Part shown: piece by piece, positions 10,032 through 18,637 of the stretch
Layout of the letters: each line of letters opens with the position of its first letter
Numbering within the stretch: the first letter of the stretch is position 1
The notes under the pieces: generated by a model
Databases searched by the model: none
Told to the model about the DNA's origin: nothing
Seen by the model: only the letters and a program-made list of their open reading frames with translations
Source of the DNA: Planctomycetota bacterium
Lineage (GTDB): Bacteria > Planctomycetota > PLA2 > JAEUHO01
Assembly (NCBI GenBank): GCA_020631815.1
Contig: JACKGW010000002.1
Location: 62,001-126,000, forward strand
Direction: 5' to 3'
Length of the DNA: 64,000 nucleotides
Made by a program: the position numbers and the translations under genes

Positions 10032-11561
10032 CTACCGCCGCTCTTCCGCATGCCGCAGCATCGCGACGACGAGCCGGCCCTTCTTGTCGCGTGCTTCCAA
10101 TCGATAGATGCCGGGCTTCTTGGCCTCGAAGCGAAGCGTCGGCCCGAGACCCGGTGAGAACGTGCCCGCGCCGTAGGCACCGCGCGTCCCCACCACGCTG
10201 CCATCGGGGCCCACCACGCGCATGCTGATGCCGCTCTGGGGCGCGCCGCGCAGCACGAACAGGTAGTCCCAGCCCGGCATGCACGCACCCAGCGCCACGA
10301 GCTTCCAGTCGCGGGCCAGCTTGGCCTTGACCTCGGGGTCCACGCCCGTGCCCATGTGGATGGGCGCGCCGCCGAGCTCGGCCCGATCGAGCAGCTGCAC
10401 GTCGGCGGACGGCGCGGGCCCGCGGATGCCGATGAAGCGGTACGTGCCGGCGTGGTACGGCCGAAACCACGTCATGCCCGCGTCGTAGTGCGTGCGGGCC
10501 CGCTGCTCCTGCCCGAGCCCGTCCGCGCTCACCCAGCGGGTGCCCCGCTTCCTCTGCACGATGTAGGGGTTCTCGGCGGCCTGCGGGATGTTCACCAGCA
10601 CCAGGTCACCCGGCCGCGCGCGCACCACGGGCACGGGGCCCTCGGCCAGGATCGCGCTGGGCTCGGGCTCGGGCAGGTCGACCGCGGGCGGGTCGATGGT
10701 CTCGTCCTCGTCGAGTCGACGCAGCTTGAGGCCGTACGAGCCGCCCCCGTCGAACGTGCCTCGCACGTCCAGGCGCAGCGGCGCTCCCGCGTCCGTCGCC
10801 GCGGGCAGCGGATCGGGCACGAGGAAGCGCACGGGAGGCAGGGGCCGCATGGCCAGCGCGCCCTGCTCGCTGTCACCGAGCACGGCGTCGTCCGCACCGA
10901 GGACGCGCAGGCGCACGCGACCCGCACTGCCCTCGGTGGGCGTGACCTGGTAGGCGACACCGGGCTCGACCGCCAAGTCCCACGTGTTGGACTCGCCGAG
11001 CATCAGCTCGCCGACCCGCGCGGCCTCCTCGTCGGGGACCAAGACGCGGCGGTGCGGCACGGTCGGCTTGTCGCCGGGACCGAGCGTGGCGAAGCGCAGG
11101 TGCGCGCTCCCCGTGAACGCGCTCAGCCCACTGACGCGCACGAGCAGGCGCTCGTCGCGGACGGCCTGCCAGATGTGGCGCGCCACGAGATCGTCACCCG
11201 CGGTGACGCGCACGAAGGGCTCCTCCCCTTGGCGCCCCACTTCGAGCACGGAGCGTCGCAGCGTCTCGCCGCGCACCTCGAGTCGGTAACGGCACCCCGA
11301 GAGAGCGATGATCTCGTAGGTGAGCGCTTCGCCGGGGCGCTTGATCTCCAGGGCGAGCGGTCGATCGTCGGCGCGTAGGCGCACGGGCCCCTTGGGCGCC
11401 GCGAGCACGGGCGGAGCGAGCAGCGCGAGGCCCAGCAGCAGCCCGAGCCCGAGGGGGCGCGCGCGCGTCGGGGAGCGCCAAGGACGGCGCAGGACGCGGG
11501 CTTGGCGTGGGCTCGGAGCCCTTCCCGCGTAGCCTGCGCCTCCATGCGTCCGGTCGTCCAT
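10032..11561 (-). CDS. Secreted protein with PPC-like beta-domains
   Basis: About 509 residues with an extended basic N-terminus and a signal peptide (LGLGLLLGLALLAPPVLA, ending near residue 55). The mature part has repeated beta-sandwich-like segments similar in style to the neighbouring PPC protease, for example EALTYEIIALSGCRYRLEV, DLVLVNIPQAAENPYIV and GTYRFIGIRGP. It has no protease triad and no recognised catalytic residues. It probably sits in the envelope. The ATG at 11559-11561 is the only in-frame ATG upstream of the signal peptide and has a GGAG site 5 bases before it. This makes the gene overlap the divergent gene at 11544 by 18 bases, so the two promoters must lie inside each other's coding sequence. 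Confidence 0.75.
   Translation of the reverse strand: MDDRTHGGAGYAGRAPSPRQARVLRRPWRSPTRARPLGLGLLLGLALLAPPVLAAPKGPVRLRADDRPLALEIKRPGEALTYEIIALSGCRYRLEVRGETLRRSVLEVGRQGEEPFVRVTAGDDLVARHIWQAVRDERLLVRVSGLSAFTGSAHLRFATLGPGDKPTVPHRRVLVPDEEAARVGELMLGESNTWDLAVEPGVAYQVTPTEGSAGRVRLRVLGADDAVLGDSEQGALAMRPLPPVRFLVPDPLPAATDAGAPLRLDVRGTFDGGGSYGLKLRRLDEDETIDPPAVDLPEPEPSAILAEGPVPVVRARPGDLVLVNIPQAAENPYIVQRKRGTRWVSADGLGQEQRARTHYDAGMTWFRPYHAGTYRFIGIRGPAPSADVQLLDRAELGGAPIHMGTGVDPEVKAKLARDWKLVALGACMPGWDYLFVLRGAPQSGISMRVVGPDGSVVGTRGAYGAGTFSPGLGPTLRFEAKKPGIYRLEARDKKGRLVVAMLRHAEERR
11530..11535 (+). promoter_or_regulatory. -10 like element, leaderless type
   Basis: TAGCCT preceded by CG, ending 8 bases before the ATG at 11544. 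It lies inside the beginning of the opposite-strand gene. Confidence 0.45.
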
Positions 11562-11948
11562 GCACTCCTCGTCTGTCGGGACCTCGAGACGGAGCCCGAC
11601 GGCAGCCTCACCCTACGGAACGTCGTGGAGATCCTCCCTGCGGAGACGATCCCCGGCGAGGTCGGGCCCTTGGTCTTCGTGGCGTTCCTGCGCGGCGTGC
11701 CGGCCGGAGGGGGTGAGGGCGCGTTCGTGCTGCGCGCGGGTGGTAGCGACCAGACCGCGGGCGCGCGGATCCCGCTGCGGTTCGACGTCCCGGAGGCGAT
11801 GACCGGGCGCCAGCTCGCGGTCCACATTCGCCTGCCGAAGCTGCCGGTCGAGCAGGCTGGCTGGTTCGATCTCGCGTTCGAGTGGGCCGGCGACGAGCTG
11901 GCCTCCACGCGCTTTGCGATCGGCACGCGAGGCAGCGGCGCATCCTGA
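11544..11948 (+). CDS. Small conserved hypothetical protein (possibly DUF6941)
   Basis: About 134 residues, no signal peptide or membrane segment. It opens with MRPVVHALLVCRDLETEPDG and continues as a beta-rich domain with LRNVVEILPAETIP and LVFVAFLRGVPAG. The opening and size resemble DUF6941-type proteins, which I recall only as uncharacterised, so the family name is tentative. It is followed closely by the symporter at 11992 but has its own TANNNT element. Nothing in it suggests an enzymatic role. Confidence 0.65.
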   Translation: MRPVVHALLVCRDLETEPDGSLTLRNVVEILPAETIPGEVGPLVFVAFLRGVPAGGGEGAFVLRAGGSDQTAGARIPLRFDVPEAMTGRQLAVHIRLPKLPVEQAGWFDLAFEWAGDELASTRFAIGTRGSGAS

Positions 11949-11979
11949 GCGTTCGCCTGCGAGCGAGGCCCTGATCCGC

Positions 11980-11985
11980 TACCCT
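11980..11985 (+). promoter_or_regulatory. -10 like element, leaderless type
   Basis: GC-TACCCT-CC ending 6 bases before the ATG at 11992; no ribosome-binding site. Confidence 0.5.
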
Positions 11986-11991
11986 CCGCGG

Positions 11992-13410
11992 ATGCGCCAT
12001 CGGACGACCGTTCTCGTGTTTCTGGCCATGGCCCTGGGTGTCATCCTCGGGCTGCTTCTCGAGGGGGCATCCAAGGACACGCTGCGGTGGTTCGACCTCG
12101 TGGGCACCAACCTGTTCGTGGGCGCGCTCAAGATGGTCGTCGCGCCCCTGATCCTCTGCAGCATCGTGGCCGGCATCACCAGCTTGCCGAGCTTCGCCGA
12201 TGCCGGCCGGATCGGCTCGCGTACGCTCGTCTACTACCTCACCACGACCACGGTGGCGGTCATCATCGGCTTGGCCCTCGTCTTGGTGCTCCGCCCTGGC
12301 CACGCCGAGAGCGCCAACCAGATCCGCGAGAAGCGCGTTGACAGGCTGGCGGAGCGTGCGGAGGAGTACCGCACGGCCACGGGCAAGGACCCGAAGGCCC
12401 CCACCGAGCGCGGGCCCTACTTGGCCTGGCTGCTCGAACGCGAAGGACGAGAGCAGGGCGCCACGGACAACGCCGAGAAGTACGCCAAGGTCGCCAAGGG
12501 CCACTCCCGCACGACGTACGACATGTTCGTCCAGGACATCGTGGCGCCGCTGCTGACCAATCCGTTCAAGTCCCTGAGCGAGGTCAACAGCCTGGGGATC
12601 ATCCTCTGGTCGATCTTGCTGGCCTTGGCGCTGATGGCGGTCGGCGCGCCAGCCAAGCCGTTGGTCAACCTGTTCCAGGCCGGCAACGAGGCCATGCTCA
12701 AGATCGTCGGCTGGATCATGCAGCTGGCACCCCTGGCGATCTTCTGCTTGGTCACCTCCGTCGTGGCCAAGAACGGCTTGGAGATCTTCGAGACCCTAGG
12801 TGGCTACTGCGCCACCGTGGTCGGTGGCATCGCCATCCACATCCTGTTCTTGCTGTTCTTGGTGAGCACGGTGGGCCGCATGTCGCCGAAGCGGTTCCTG
12901 TCCGGCATCCGCGAGGCGTGGAGCGTGGCGTTTGCCACCCGCTCCAGCGCCGCGACGCTGCCCATCACGATGCGCTGCGTCACGGAGCGACTGGGTGTGC
13001 GCGAGCGCGTCGCGCGCTTCGCCCTGCCCGTGGGCGCCACCATGAACATGGACGGCACGGCCCTCTACGAAGGTGTGGCCGTCATCTTCCTGCTGCAGAT
13101 CTATGGCGGGATGGACGACGTGGGCATCGCGCTCACCGCGGGCGTCACGCTGGTGATCTTCATCACCGCCGTACTCGCCTCCGTAGGCGCGGCCGCCGTC
13201 CCGGACGCGGGCCTGATCACGATGGTGCTGGTCGCCGATGCCGTGCACCTGCCGGTCTACTACATCCCGCTGATCTTCACCGTGGACGCGCTGCTCGACA
13301 TGTTCCGGACGTCCACCAACATCATGGGCGACGCCGTCGGCGCGGTCATCGTGGACCGCTTCGAGACCGACGCGCCTCCCGAACCCGCGGCGGCACCGGC
13401 CGCAGCCTGA
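11992..13410 (+). CDS. Dicarboxylate/amino acid:cation symporter (DAACS, DctA/GltP family)
   Basis: Na+ or H+ coupled uptake of C4-dicarboxylates or acidic amino acids across the inner membrane. About 472 residues. Family signatures are clear: TRSSAATLPITMRC (the hairpin HP1 serine-rich motif, about residue 318), GATMNMDGTALYEG (TM7 NMDG cation/substrate motif, about 348) and RTSTNIMGDAVGA near the C-terminus (TM8). A hydrophilic, charged insertion between early membrane segments (about residues 102-175, containing RLAERAEEYRTATGKDPK) is longer than in E. coli DctA. Substrate choice cannot be decided from the motifs. It lies close behind 11544..11948 but has its own leaderless-type promoter. 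Confidence 0.93.
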   Translation: MRHRTTVLVFLAMALGVILGLLLEGASKDTLRWFDLVGTNLFVGALKMVVAPLILCSIVAGITSLPSFADAGRIGSRTLVYYLTTTTVAVIIGLALVLVLRPGHAESANQIREKRVDRLAERAEEYRTATGKDPKAPTERGPYLAWLLEREGREQGATDNAEKYAKVAKGHSRTTYDMFVQDIVAPLLTNPFKSLSEVNSLGIILWSILLALALMAVGAPAKPLVNLFQAGNEAMLKIVGWIMQLAPLAIFCLVTSVVAKNGLEIFETLGGYCATVVGGIAIHILFLLFLVSTVGRMSPKRFLSGIREAWSVAFATRSSAATLPITMRCVTERLGVRERVARFALPVGATMNMDGTALYEGVAVIFLLQIYGGMDDVGIALTAGVTLVIFITAVLASVGAAAVPDAGLITMVLVADAVHLPVYYIPLIFTVDALLDMFRTSTNIMGDAVGAVIVDRFETDAPPEPAAAPAAA

Positions 13411-13417
13411 ACGACCG

Positions 13418-15169
13418 TCAGGGCCGAGCGAGGCGCACGTCGAGGCGCGTCGTGCCGGCACCTTCTTGCACGAGCACGGTGGCTTGGCCCTCGGCCACGT
13501 CCGCGTACCGACTCCACTCGGGCGGCACGCGCACCTCGTAGGTGCCGGGCGCAAGCCCTTCGAACACGGCCGCTGCGTCGACGCCTGCAGAGGCCAGGCG
13601 CCACCAGGTGGCGCCCGGCGTCCGCACGTGCACGTTGAGCAGCGGACGCGGCTCCCCGGAAGCGGCCACCGCGCGGATCTCCAAGCGCTCGGCGCCGACG
13701 TCCACGCCCGCCGGTAGCTGGAGCTTGATGTCGCTGCGCCCTGCGGGCAGGTCCACCATGCGGGCCAGCCCGCGCTTGTAGTCGAGCACCTGCCACCGCC
13801 CGGGCATCAGCGGACGGAGCACGGCCACGCCCCGCGGATCGGTGCGTGCATGGGCCCAGTCGACGTCGTCGGGGAGGGTCGTTTCGCGTACGAGCGTCAG
13901 CCGGTGGTCGGCAAGCGGCTCGCCATCGGCACCGACGACCTCCAGCTCGACCAAGGCATCGCCGTCGGCGTGGCCCAGATCGAGCTCGACCTCGGCACCG
14001 TCTTCACCGACGTCGGCTTCGAACACCCGGCGCGACCACTCGGTGCGCGGCACGAACACACCGCGGTAGCGACCCGGCGGCAAGCGCCCGGCCCACCCGG
14101 CTGCGCCACGCAGCTCGAGCGCATCGGTGACCGGCACGCTGCCTTCGAGCTGCCCGTGCGCATCGAGCGACCAGAGCATGAGGTCGCCGGGAACGGCTTC
14201 GCCGCGGTGCGTGACGCCGCGCACGACGAACGGCGCCACCGTCGGCAGATCGAACAGGAGCTCGGTCGTGTGGCCGAAGACCAGGGTGACCTCCTGCGAC
14301 GGCGGCGCGCCGGCGCTCTTCAGGCCGCGGGCATCGCTGACGCGGACCCGCAGCAGGCGCTCGCTGGGGAGCAGGGCCGGCTCGGGCTCGTCCCCTGCGA
14401 AGCGGAAGCGGCCGAGCGGGAGCCCCGAGATCTCCGTGACCGTCACGGCACACTCGGGGAGCACGTCCGCGCCGCGGCGCACGCGAGCCACGAGCCCAGC
14501 GCGCCCTGGGAGTGGGGTGGCCAACACGACGGCCGTGCGTGCGTCCCCATCGCGAGCGACCGGCTGGCTTGCCGCCTCCAGCACGCGGCCCTGCGGATCG
14601 ACGGATCGCGCCGCGACAAACCAGGCTCGATCGGGGGGCAGCTGGATCGCCTCGATGCTGACCCGTTCGCCGCTCGTCCGCACCTGGGCGCGGCCGAGCG
14701 CGCGCGCTGCCAAGCGCCCATCGCTCTCCATCTGCACGTTCTCGGCGCCATCCCGACCGGGAACGAGGGCGAGCGAAAAGGAGATCTCCGCGCGCCCGTC
14801 GCCGAGGAACACGACCACGGGCGAAGCCAGGAGCACGTGGAGCGCATCGACTGCGTCATGCGCAGCTGATGGCGCTGCCTCGATGTCCAGCGCCACGACG
14901 GCGCCCTCGGCGCGAAGTCCGGCCCGGGCGCCGGGCAGGGGCCGTGGAGCGGACGTCCGCGCATCACCGACGAGCGACGATTCGCTCGCGGCCACACCAG
15001 GAGCGGACGACGTGCCTCCCTCCAGCGAGGGAGGCACGTCGGGTTCGGAGCCGCCGAGTGTCGCCACCAGGAAGGTGACGACACCGGCGAGCAGCAGCAA
15101 GACCACGAGCGCGGTCCACGGCGCGCGAGGAGCACGGTCAGGTGAGGCATCTCGGTCGTCGACGGGCAT
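13418..15169 (-). CDS. Membrane-anchored protein with carboxypeptidase-regulatory-like beta-domains
   Basis: About 583 residues. The N-terminus has a basic stretch and one membrane helix (WTALVVLLLLAGVVTFLVATL). The remainder is a chain of beta-sandwich domains with the CarboxypepD_reg/Ig-like pattern: V-x-G-x-V/A ... G-x-(F/Y) ... LPPGRYRGVFV, LMPGRWQVLD and LAPGTYEVRV, each ending a repeat. No enzyme motif is seen. It belongs to the set of similar envelope proteins in this window (37825, 47791, 56622, 62292). It is convergent with the symporter, only 7 bases from its stop. The start ATG has GGGAG upstream at a workable distance. Confidence 0.75.
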   Translation of the reverse strand: MPVDDRDASPDRAPRAPWTALVVLLLLAGVVTFLVATLGGSEPDVPPSLEGGTSSAPGVAASESSLVGDARTSAPRPLPGARAGLRAEGAVVALDIEAAPSAAHDAVDALHVLLASPVVVFLGDGRAEISFSLALVPGRDGAENVQMESDGRLAARALGRAQVRTSGERVSIEAIQLPPDRAWFVAARSVDPQGRVLEAASQPVARDGDARTAVVLATPLPGRAGLVARVRRGADVLPECAVTVTEISGLPLGRFRFAGDEPEPALLPSERLLRVRVSDARGLKSAGAPPSQEVTLVFGHTTELLFDLPTVAPFVVRGVTHRGEAVPGDLMLWSLDAHGQLEGSVPVTDALELRGAAGWAGRLPPGRYRGVFVPRTEWSRRVFEADVGEDGAEVELDLGHADGDALVELEVVGADGEPLADHRLTLVRETTLPDDVDWAHARTDPRGVAVLRPLMPGRWQVLDYKRGLARMVDLPAGRSDIKLQLPAGVDVGAERLEIRAVAASGEPRPLLNVHVRTPGATWWRLASAGVDAAAVFEGLAPGTYEVRVPPEWSRYADVAEGQATVLVQEGAGTTRLDVRLARP

Positions 15170-15225
15170 CGTGGTCGTCTCCCTGTGATCTCTGGTTTGA
15201 CGTGTGGGTGGGTGCGGTGCCGCCG

Positions 15226-16473
15226 CTAGCAGCCGGACGTGTGCTTGCTCTTGGCGCCGCTCTGGCCGCTGTTGCCGCCTGCGCCCGAACCGTTCGCGTT
15301 GCCCCCGGCACCCCCGGTGCCGTCCTTGCCGTTGGGCTGGCCCTGGCCACCACGACCGCCATCGCCGCCGCTGCCACCGTTGCCGTTCGGGTAGCCACCC
15401 GGACCGCCACGACCACCGCTGCCGCCGTCGCCGCCCTTGCCCTGCGGAGCGTTGCCGCCATGACCGCCATGGCCGCCGTCACCACCGGCGCCGCCGAGGG
15501 TGCCTTCGTGGGTTCCGACGCCGCCGGCGCCACCGACACCGCCGCGACCACCGGGACCGGCAGCTCGCTCTTCGCCGAACGCGTCGCCACCCTTCCCACC
15601 GTCGCCACCGCGGCCACCGGCGGGAGCGCGACCGTTCTCGCTGGGGCCGGCATCGCCGCCGGGTCCGCCGTCGCCGCCTGCGGCACCGGTGTCGCCATCG
15701 CCGCCGCACCCGCCGGCACCACCGGCGCCACCGCCGAGGTCCCAGGCCTCCGCGTCTTCACCCGTACCGCCGCGCCCGCCGGGGAAGCCCGGCAGCCCCG
15801 CTGCGGGCCCGTCGGATCCGTGGCCTCCGCGACCGCCGTCACCGCCGTTCGGCCCCCCGCGTCCACCACGACCGCCGGCGCCGACGGGACCCTTGCGGCC
15901 CCCATCTCCACCGTCGCCGCCTTGACCACCCGTGCCGCCCCGGTTGGCGGGATCGGCGGGAGCGCCGCCCGTCCCTCCGTCGCCCGCCGTGCCGTGACGG
16001 CCGGGCTTGCCGCCCGTGCCGCCGCGGCCGCTCCCCGCACCGCCATCACCACCATCGCCGCCCTTGCCGCCTGCTCCCCCGGCGCCACCCGTGCCGCCCG
16101 TCCCGCCATCCGGCGCGCCGGTGCCGCCCTTGCCACCGCTACCCATGGGCCCGGGGGCGTTGCCGCCCGCCCCGGCCTGGCCCCCGGCTCCGGCGGCGCC
16201 ACCGTTCCCACCCGAGCCGCCGTCGGGGCCGCCGGACCCGCCGTTGCCTGCGTCGGGGTAGTCCTCGTTGGCGTTGCCCCCGTCGCCACCGTTGCCCGCG
16301 CCGGTGGCGCTCCCGCCGTTCGTGGCGGGCTGGGTGGCCGTGGCGTCGGCGCCGGGGGCTCCGTCATCGGCCCGGGCGGGGGCCGCCACGAGCAGGGGAG
16401 TCGCCAGCAGCGCGGCGCTGGCGAGCGCAGCGCCGAGGGTGGGCAGAAGGGATCGGAAGCAGCTGGATCGCAT
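15226..16473 (-). CDS. Secreted glycine-rich protein (PGRS-like GGxGG repeats)
   Basis: About 415 residues. A clear signal peptide (ALASAALLATPLLVAAPARA, cut after about residue 35) is followed by some 370 residues of Gly-rich triplets of the type GGxGGxGGxG with Asp, Ala, Asn and Pro at the variable places. These are interrupted by short non-Gly islands such as EDAEAWDL and DAFGEERAAGP. The C-terminus is KSKHTSGC with a terminal cysteine. The composition recalls mycobacterial PE_PGRS domains and Ca-binding or polyglycine-II surface proteins, but there is no PE domain; similarity may be convergent. Its high-GC repeats create long open frames on all other frames and strands, which are not genes. 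Divergent from the secreted TPR protein at 16664. Confidence 0.8.
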   Translation of the reverse strand: MRSSCFRSLLPTLGAALASAALLATPLLVAAPARADDGAPGADATATQPATNGGSATGAGNGGDGGNANEDYPDAGNGGSGGPDGGSGGNGGAAGAGGQAGAGGNAPGPMGSGGKGGTGAPDGGTGGTGGAGGAGGKGGDGGDGGAGSGRGGTGGKPGRHGTAGDGGTGGAPADPANRGGTGGQGGDGGDGGRKGPVGAGGRGGRGGPNGGDGGRGGHGSDGPAAGLPGFPGGRGGTGEDAEAWDLGGGAGGAGGCGGDGDTGAAGGDGGPGGDAGPSENGRAPAGGRGGDGGKGGDAFGEERAAGPGGRGGVGGAGGVGTHEGTLGGAGGDGGHGGHGGNAPQGKGGDGGSGGRGGPGGYPNGNGGSGGDGGRGGQGQPNGKDGTGGAGGNANGSGAGGNSGQSGAKSKHTSGC

Positions 16474-16663
16474 GGGAGAGGCTCCAGGGGCGGATCAGAG
16501 GCCGTGAGCGGGTCGCGGGCGCCCCGGTGCCCGACAACCAGGAGCCGCCTCGCGGCGCCGGCGCGTCAGGTCACGGGCGGGGAGCGTCCGCGCGAAGTGA
16601 CTGGCCCCGCTTGTGCGTGGTGCAATGGACCTGCGGTGCCCGGGCCGCTCTTGGAGCCCACCC

Positions 16664-18529
16664 ATGCGCATCTCCTCCCCCCTACGAATCGCCGTCGTAG
16701 CCCTCGCCGGCGGTTCCCTCCTGCTCGGAGCCGTCAGCGGCGCCGCAGCTGGCGACGAAGACGGGCGCCGGGGCCACGCGGCCTTCGGAAACCGCAGCAC
16801 AGGCTCCCGCCGCGGCGGTCCGTCCAGCTCGCCCGGCCTGCAGCCGCGCTCCACGACGAGCCTACCGACCCCGTTTTCCGGGCCCTCGGGCCGTTCCGCG
16901 CGCCGCAACGACACCCCCTCCCCGCGCGGTCAGGCCATCGGCCACTCGCGTGCGCCGGGCCTGCTCGGCACGACGCCCCGAGGCCCGCGCTCGACCGGCA
17001 GCACGTGGACGCCCCCCTCGTTCGGGACGAACGCCCCGAGCGCGCGCAGCGTCGGCGTTCGCCGCTCGGACCGTGGCGCACTCCCCTTCACGTCATCAGG
17101 CAGCTCGGTTCCGGCAGGGGTGCCCGTGTTTCGTTCGGGGACACGCCGGTCCTCCGGCGGGGACACCTCGCCGTACGGCACCATCACGACGCTGCCCGGG
17201 TCGGGGCTCGTCGCCGCACCCTCGTCGCGGCGCGTGACGGGCGCGCGCACCACGCGCGGCAACGTGGCCTACCCCTCCTCGGGCGGGAGCCTGCCCTTCG
17301 TCTCCGGCGGCTCGACGGCCACCCCCAGCCGCCGCATCGTCGGCGGCACGGCGACGCCCTCCTTCGGTGCTTCGCGCGTCGTGGTCGGCGGTAGCAACCG
17401 CGTCATCGGCACGCGCCGCATCGGCACGCCGGGCCTCGCGACGCCTCCCGGTTCGAGTGCGGTGGGCCTGCGCGGCAGCGCCGGCGTCACGGCCGTCCCC
17501 TACGCACGCACCGGCTCGCGCGTGGCGCTCCCCAGCAACCGCGTCTCGAGCCTGGGAACCGGTCAGGTCGTTCGCGGCGGCATCTCGCTAGGCGGCCACC
17601 GCGCCTACCCCAGCGCGCGCATCTACGGCGCGACCGGTCCTCGCGCCTGGCGACTTGGCTACAACGTCGGACGGCGCGGCAGTGCGTGGCGATCGGGCCA
17701 CGGCTGGTACCTCGTGATCGGGGCTTCGGCCTCCTACACCTGGGACTGGTGCCTCGAGCCCGTGTTCGGCTACGGCACCGTCTGGGTCTCCGACCCGACG
17801 CCGTACATCGCCGAGCCCGTCTACGTCGGCGGCGAGCCCGTCTACGAGGGCGAGGGCTACTACACGCCTGAAGGCGTCTGGGTGCCGGCTGGCCCGCAGG
17901 CGTACCCGGCTCCGCAGGATGACGGCACGGGCGGCTACTACCTGCCCGAGGGCACGCCCTACGAAGAGACCTGGGACGAGGGCACGCCTGGCCTGTCCGC
18001 GCCGCAGGGCGTCGAGCAGCCGACGGCCCCCGCCTCGCAGGAAGAAGAGCTGTTCGCCAAGGGCGTCGAGGCCTTCCTCGACGGCCGCCACGCCGAAGCC
18101 GAGCTGACCTTCCACCTGCTCTCGTTGGAGCAGCCCGAGAACGGCCAGGTCTGGATGGCGCTGCTCCACGCGCGCTTCGCGCAGGGCAACTTCGAGGCGG
18201 CCACGACCGCGCTGAACAAGGCTGCGGCCATTGGCGCGTTCCCGCGCGGCTACCGCTTCGACCCGACGCCGCTGTACCGCGACGGCTCGTTCCCGGAGCG
18301 GATGCAGGCGCTCGAGCGGCACCTGGGCACGTACCCCCGCCACACGGACGCGCTGCTGCTGCTCGGCTACTTCCAGGTCGCCCTCGGCCAGGAAGAGGCC
18401 GCGCGCGCCTCGCTCGACCGCGTGCTGCTCCAGCGGCGCGCCGACCCGACCGCGATCCTGTTGCAGGAAGCCCTGCTCCCGGCCGAGAAGCCCGCCGCAG
18501 CCCCGGGCGTGCCCGTCGGCGGCAACTGA
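16664..18529 (+). CDS. Secreted Ser/Gly/Arg-rich protein with Tyr-rich segment and TPR-like C-terminus
   Basis: About 621 residues with a signal peptide (IAVVALAGGSLLLGAVSGAAAG). Residues 30-350 are low complexity, rich in Ser, Gly, Thr, Arg and Pro (for example SLPFVSGGSTATPSRR). Then comes a short ordered stretch (GHGWYLVIGASASYTWDWCLEP) and a Tyr/Pro/Gly/Glu-rich segment (YVGGEPVYEGEGYYTPEG). Residues about 460-620 are helical with TPR-like pairs (AKGVEAFLDGRHAEAELTFH and DALLLLGYFQVALGQEEAA). It is probably an exported surface or envelope protein; the YYTPEGVW-type stretch resembles envelope proteins of Planctomycetes, by impression only. A GGAG site precedes the ATG. A strong hairpin follows at 18553. 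Confidence 0.75.
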   Translation: MRISSPLRIAVVALAGGSLLLGAVSGAAAGDEDGRRGHAAFGNRSTGSRRGGPSSSPGLQPRSTTSLPTPFSGPSGRSARRNDTPSPRGQAIGHSRAPGLLGTTPRGPRSTGSTWTPPSFGTNAPSARSVGVRRSDRGALPFTSSGSSVPAGVPVFRSGTRRSSGGDTSPYGTITTLPGSGLVAAPSSRRVTGARTTRGNVAYPSSGGSLPFVSGGSTATPSRRIVGGTATPSFGASRVVVGGSNRVIGTRRIGTPGLATPPGSSAVGLRGSAGVTAVPYARTGSRVALPSNRVSSLGTGQVVRGGISLGGHRAYPSARIYGATGPRAWRLGYNVGRRGSAWRSGHGWYLVIGASASYTWDWCLEPVFGYGTVWVSDPTPYIAEPVYVGGEPVYEGEGYYTPEGVWVPAGPQAYPAPQDDGTGGYYLPEGTPYEETWDEGTPGLSAPQGVEQPTAPASQEEELFAKGVEAFLDGRHAEAELTFHLLSLEQPENGQVWMALLHARFAQGNFEAATTALNKAAAIGAFPRGYRFDPTPLYRDGSFPERMQALERHLGTYPRHTDALLLLGYFQVALGQEEAARASLDRVLLQRRADPTAILLQEALLPAEKPAAAPGVPVGGN

Positions 18530-18552
18530 TTCGCGCATCGCGCGCACGCAGC

Positions 18553-18580
18553 CCCGGGCGAAGGGAGTCCTTCGCCCGGG
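18553..18580 (+). terminator. Strong hairpin after the secreted TPR protein
   Basis: A perfect 12-base-pair stem (CCCGGGCGAAGG with its complement) around a 4-base loop, 24 bases after the stop at 18529. No T-run follows, so it could be a Rho-independent-like terminator or an mRNA 3-prime protecting hairpin. Confidence 0.5.
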
Positions 18581-18637
18581 TGCACTTCCATCCGATGCTC
18601 GGGGAGTGGGGCTCGACGCCCCAAGAGCAGGAGGCCC

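Noticed and set aside
15142..17394. Long Ala/Thr/Val- or Pro-rich frames around the glycine-rich gene
   Set aside because: They are products of GGC-type repeats read in other frames; only the minus-strand Gly-rich frame has a signal peptide and ribosome-binding site.
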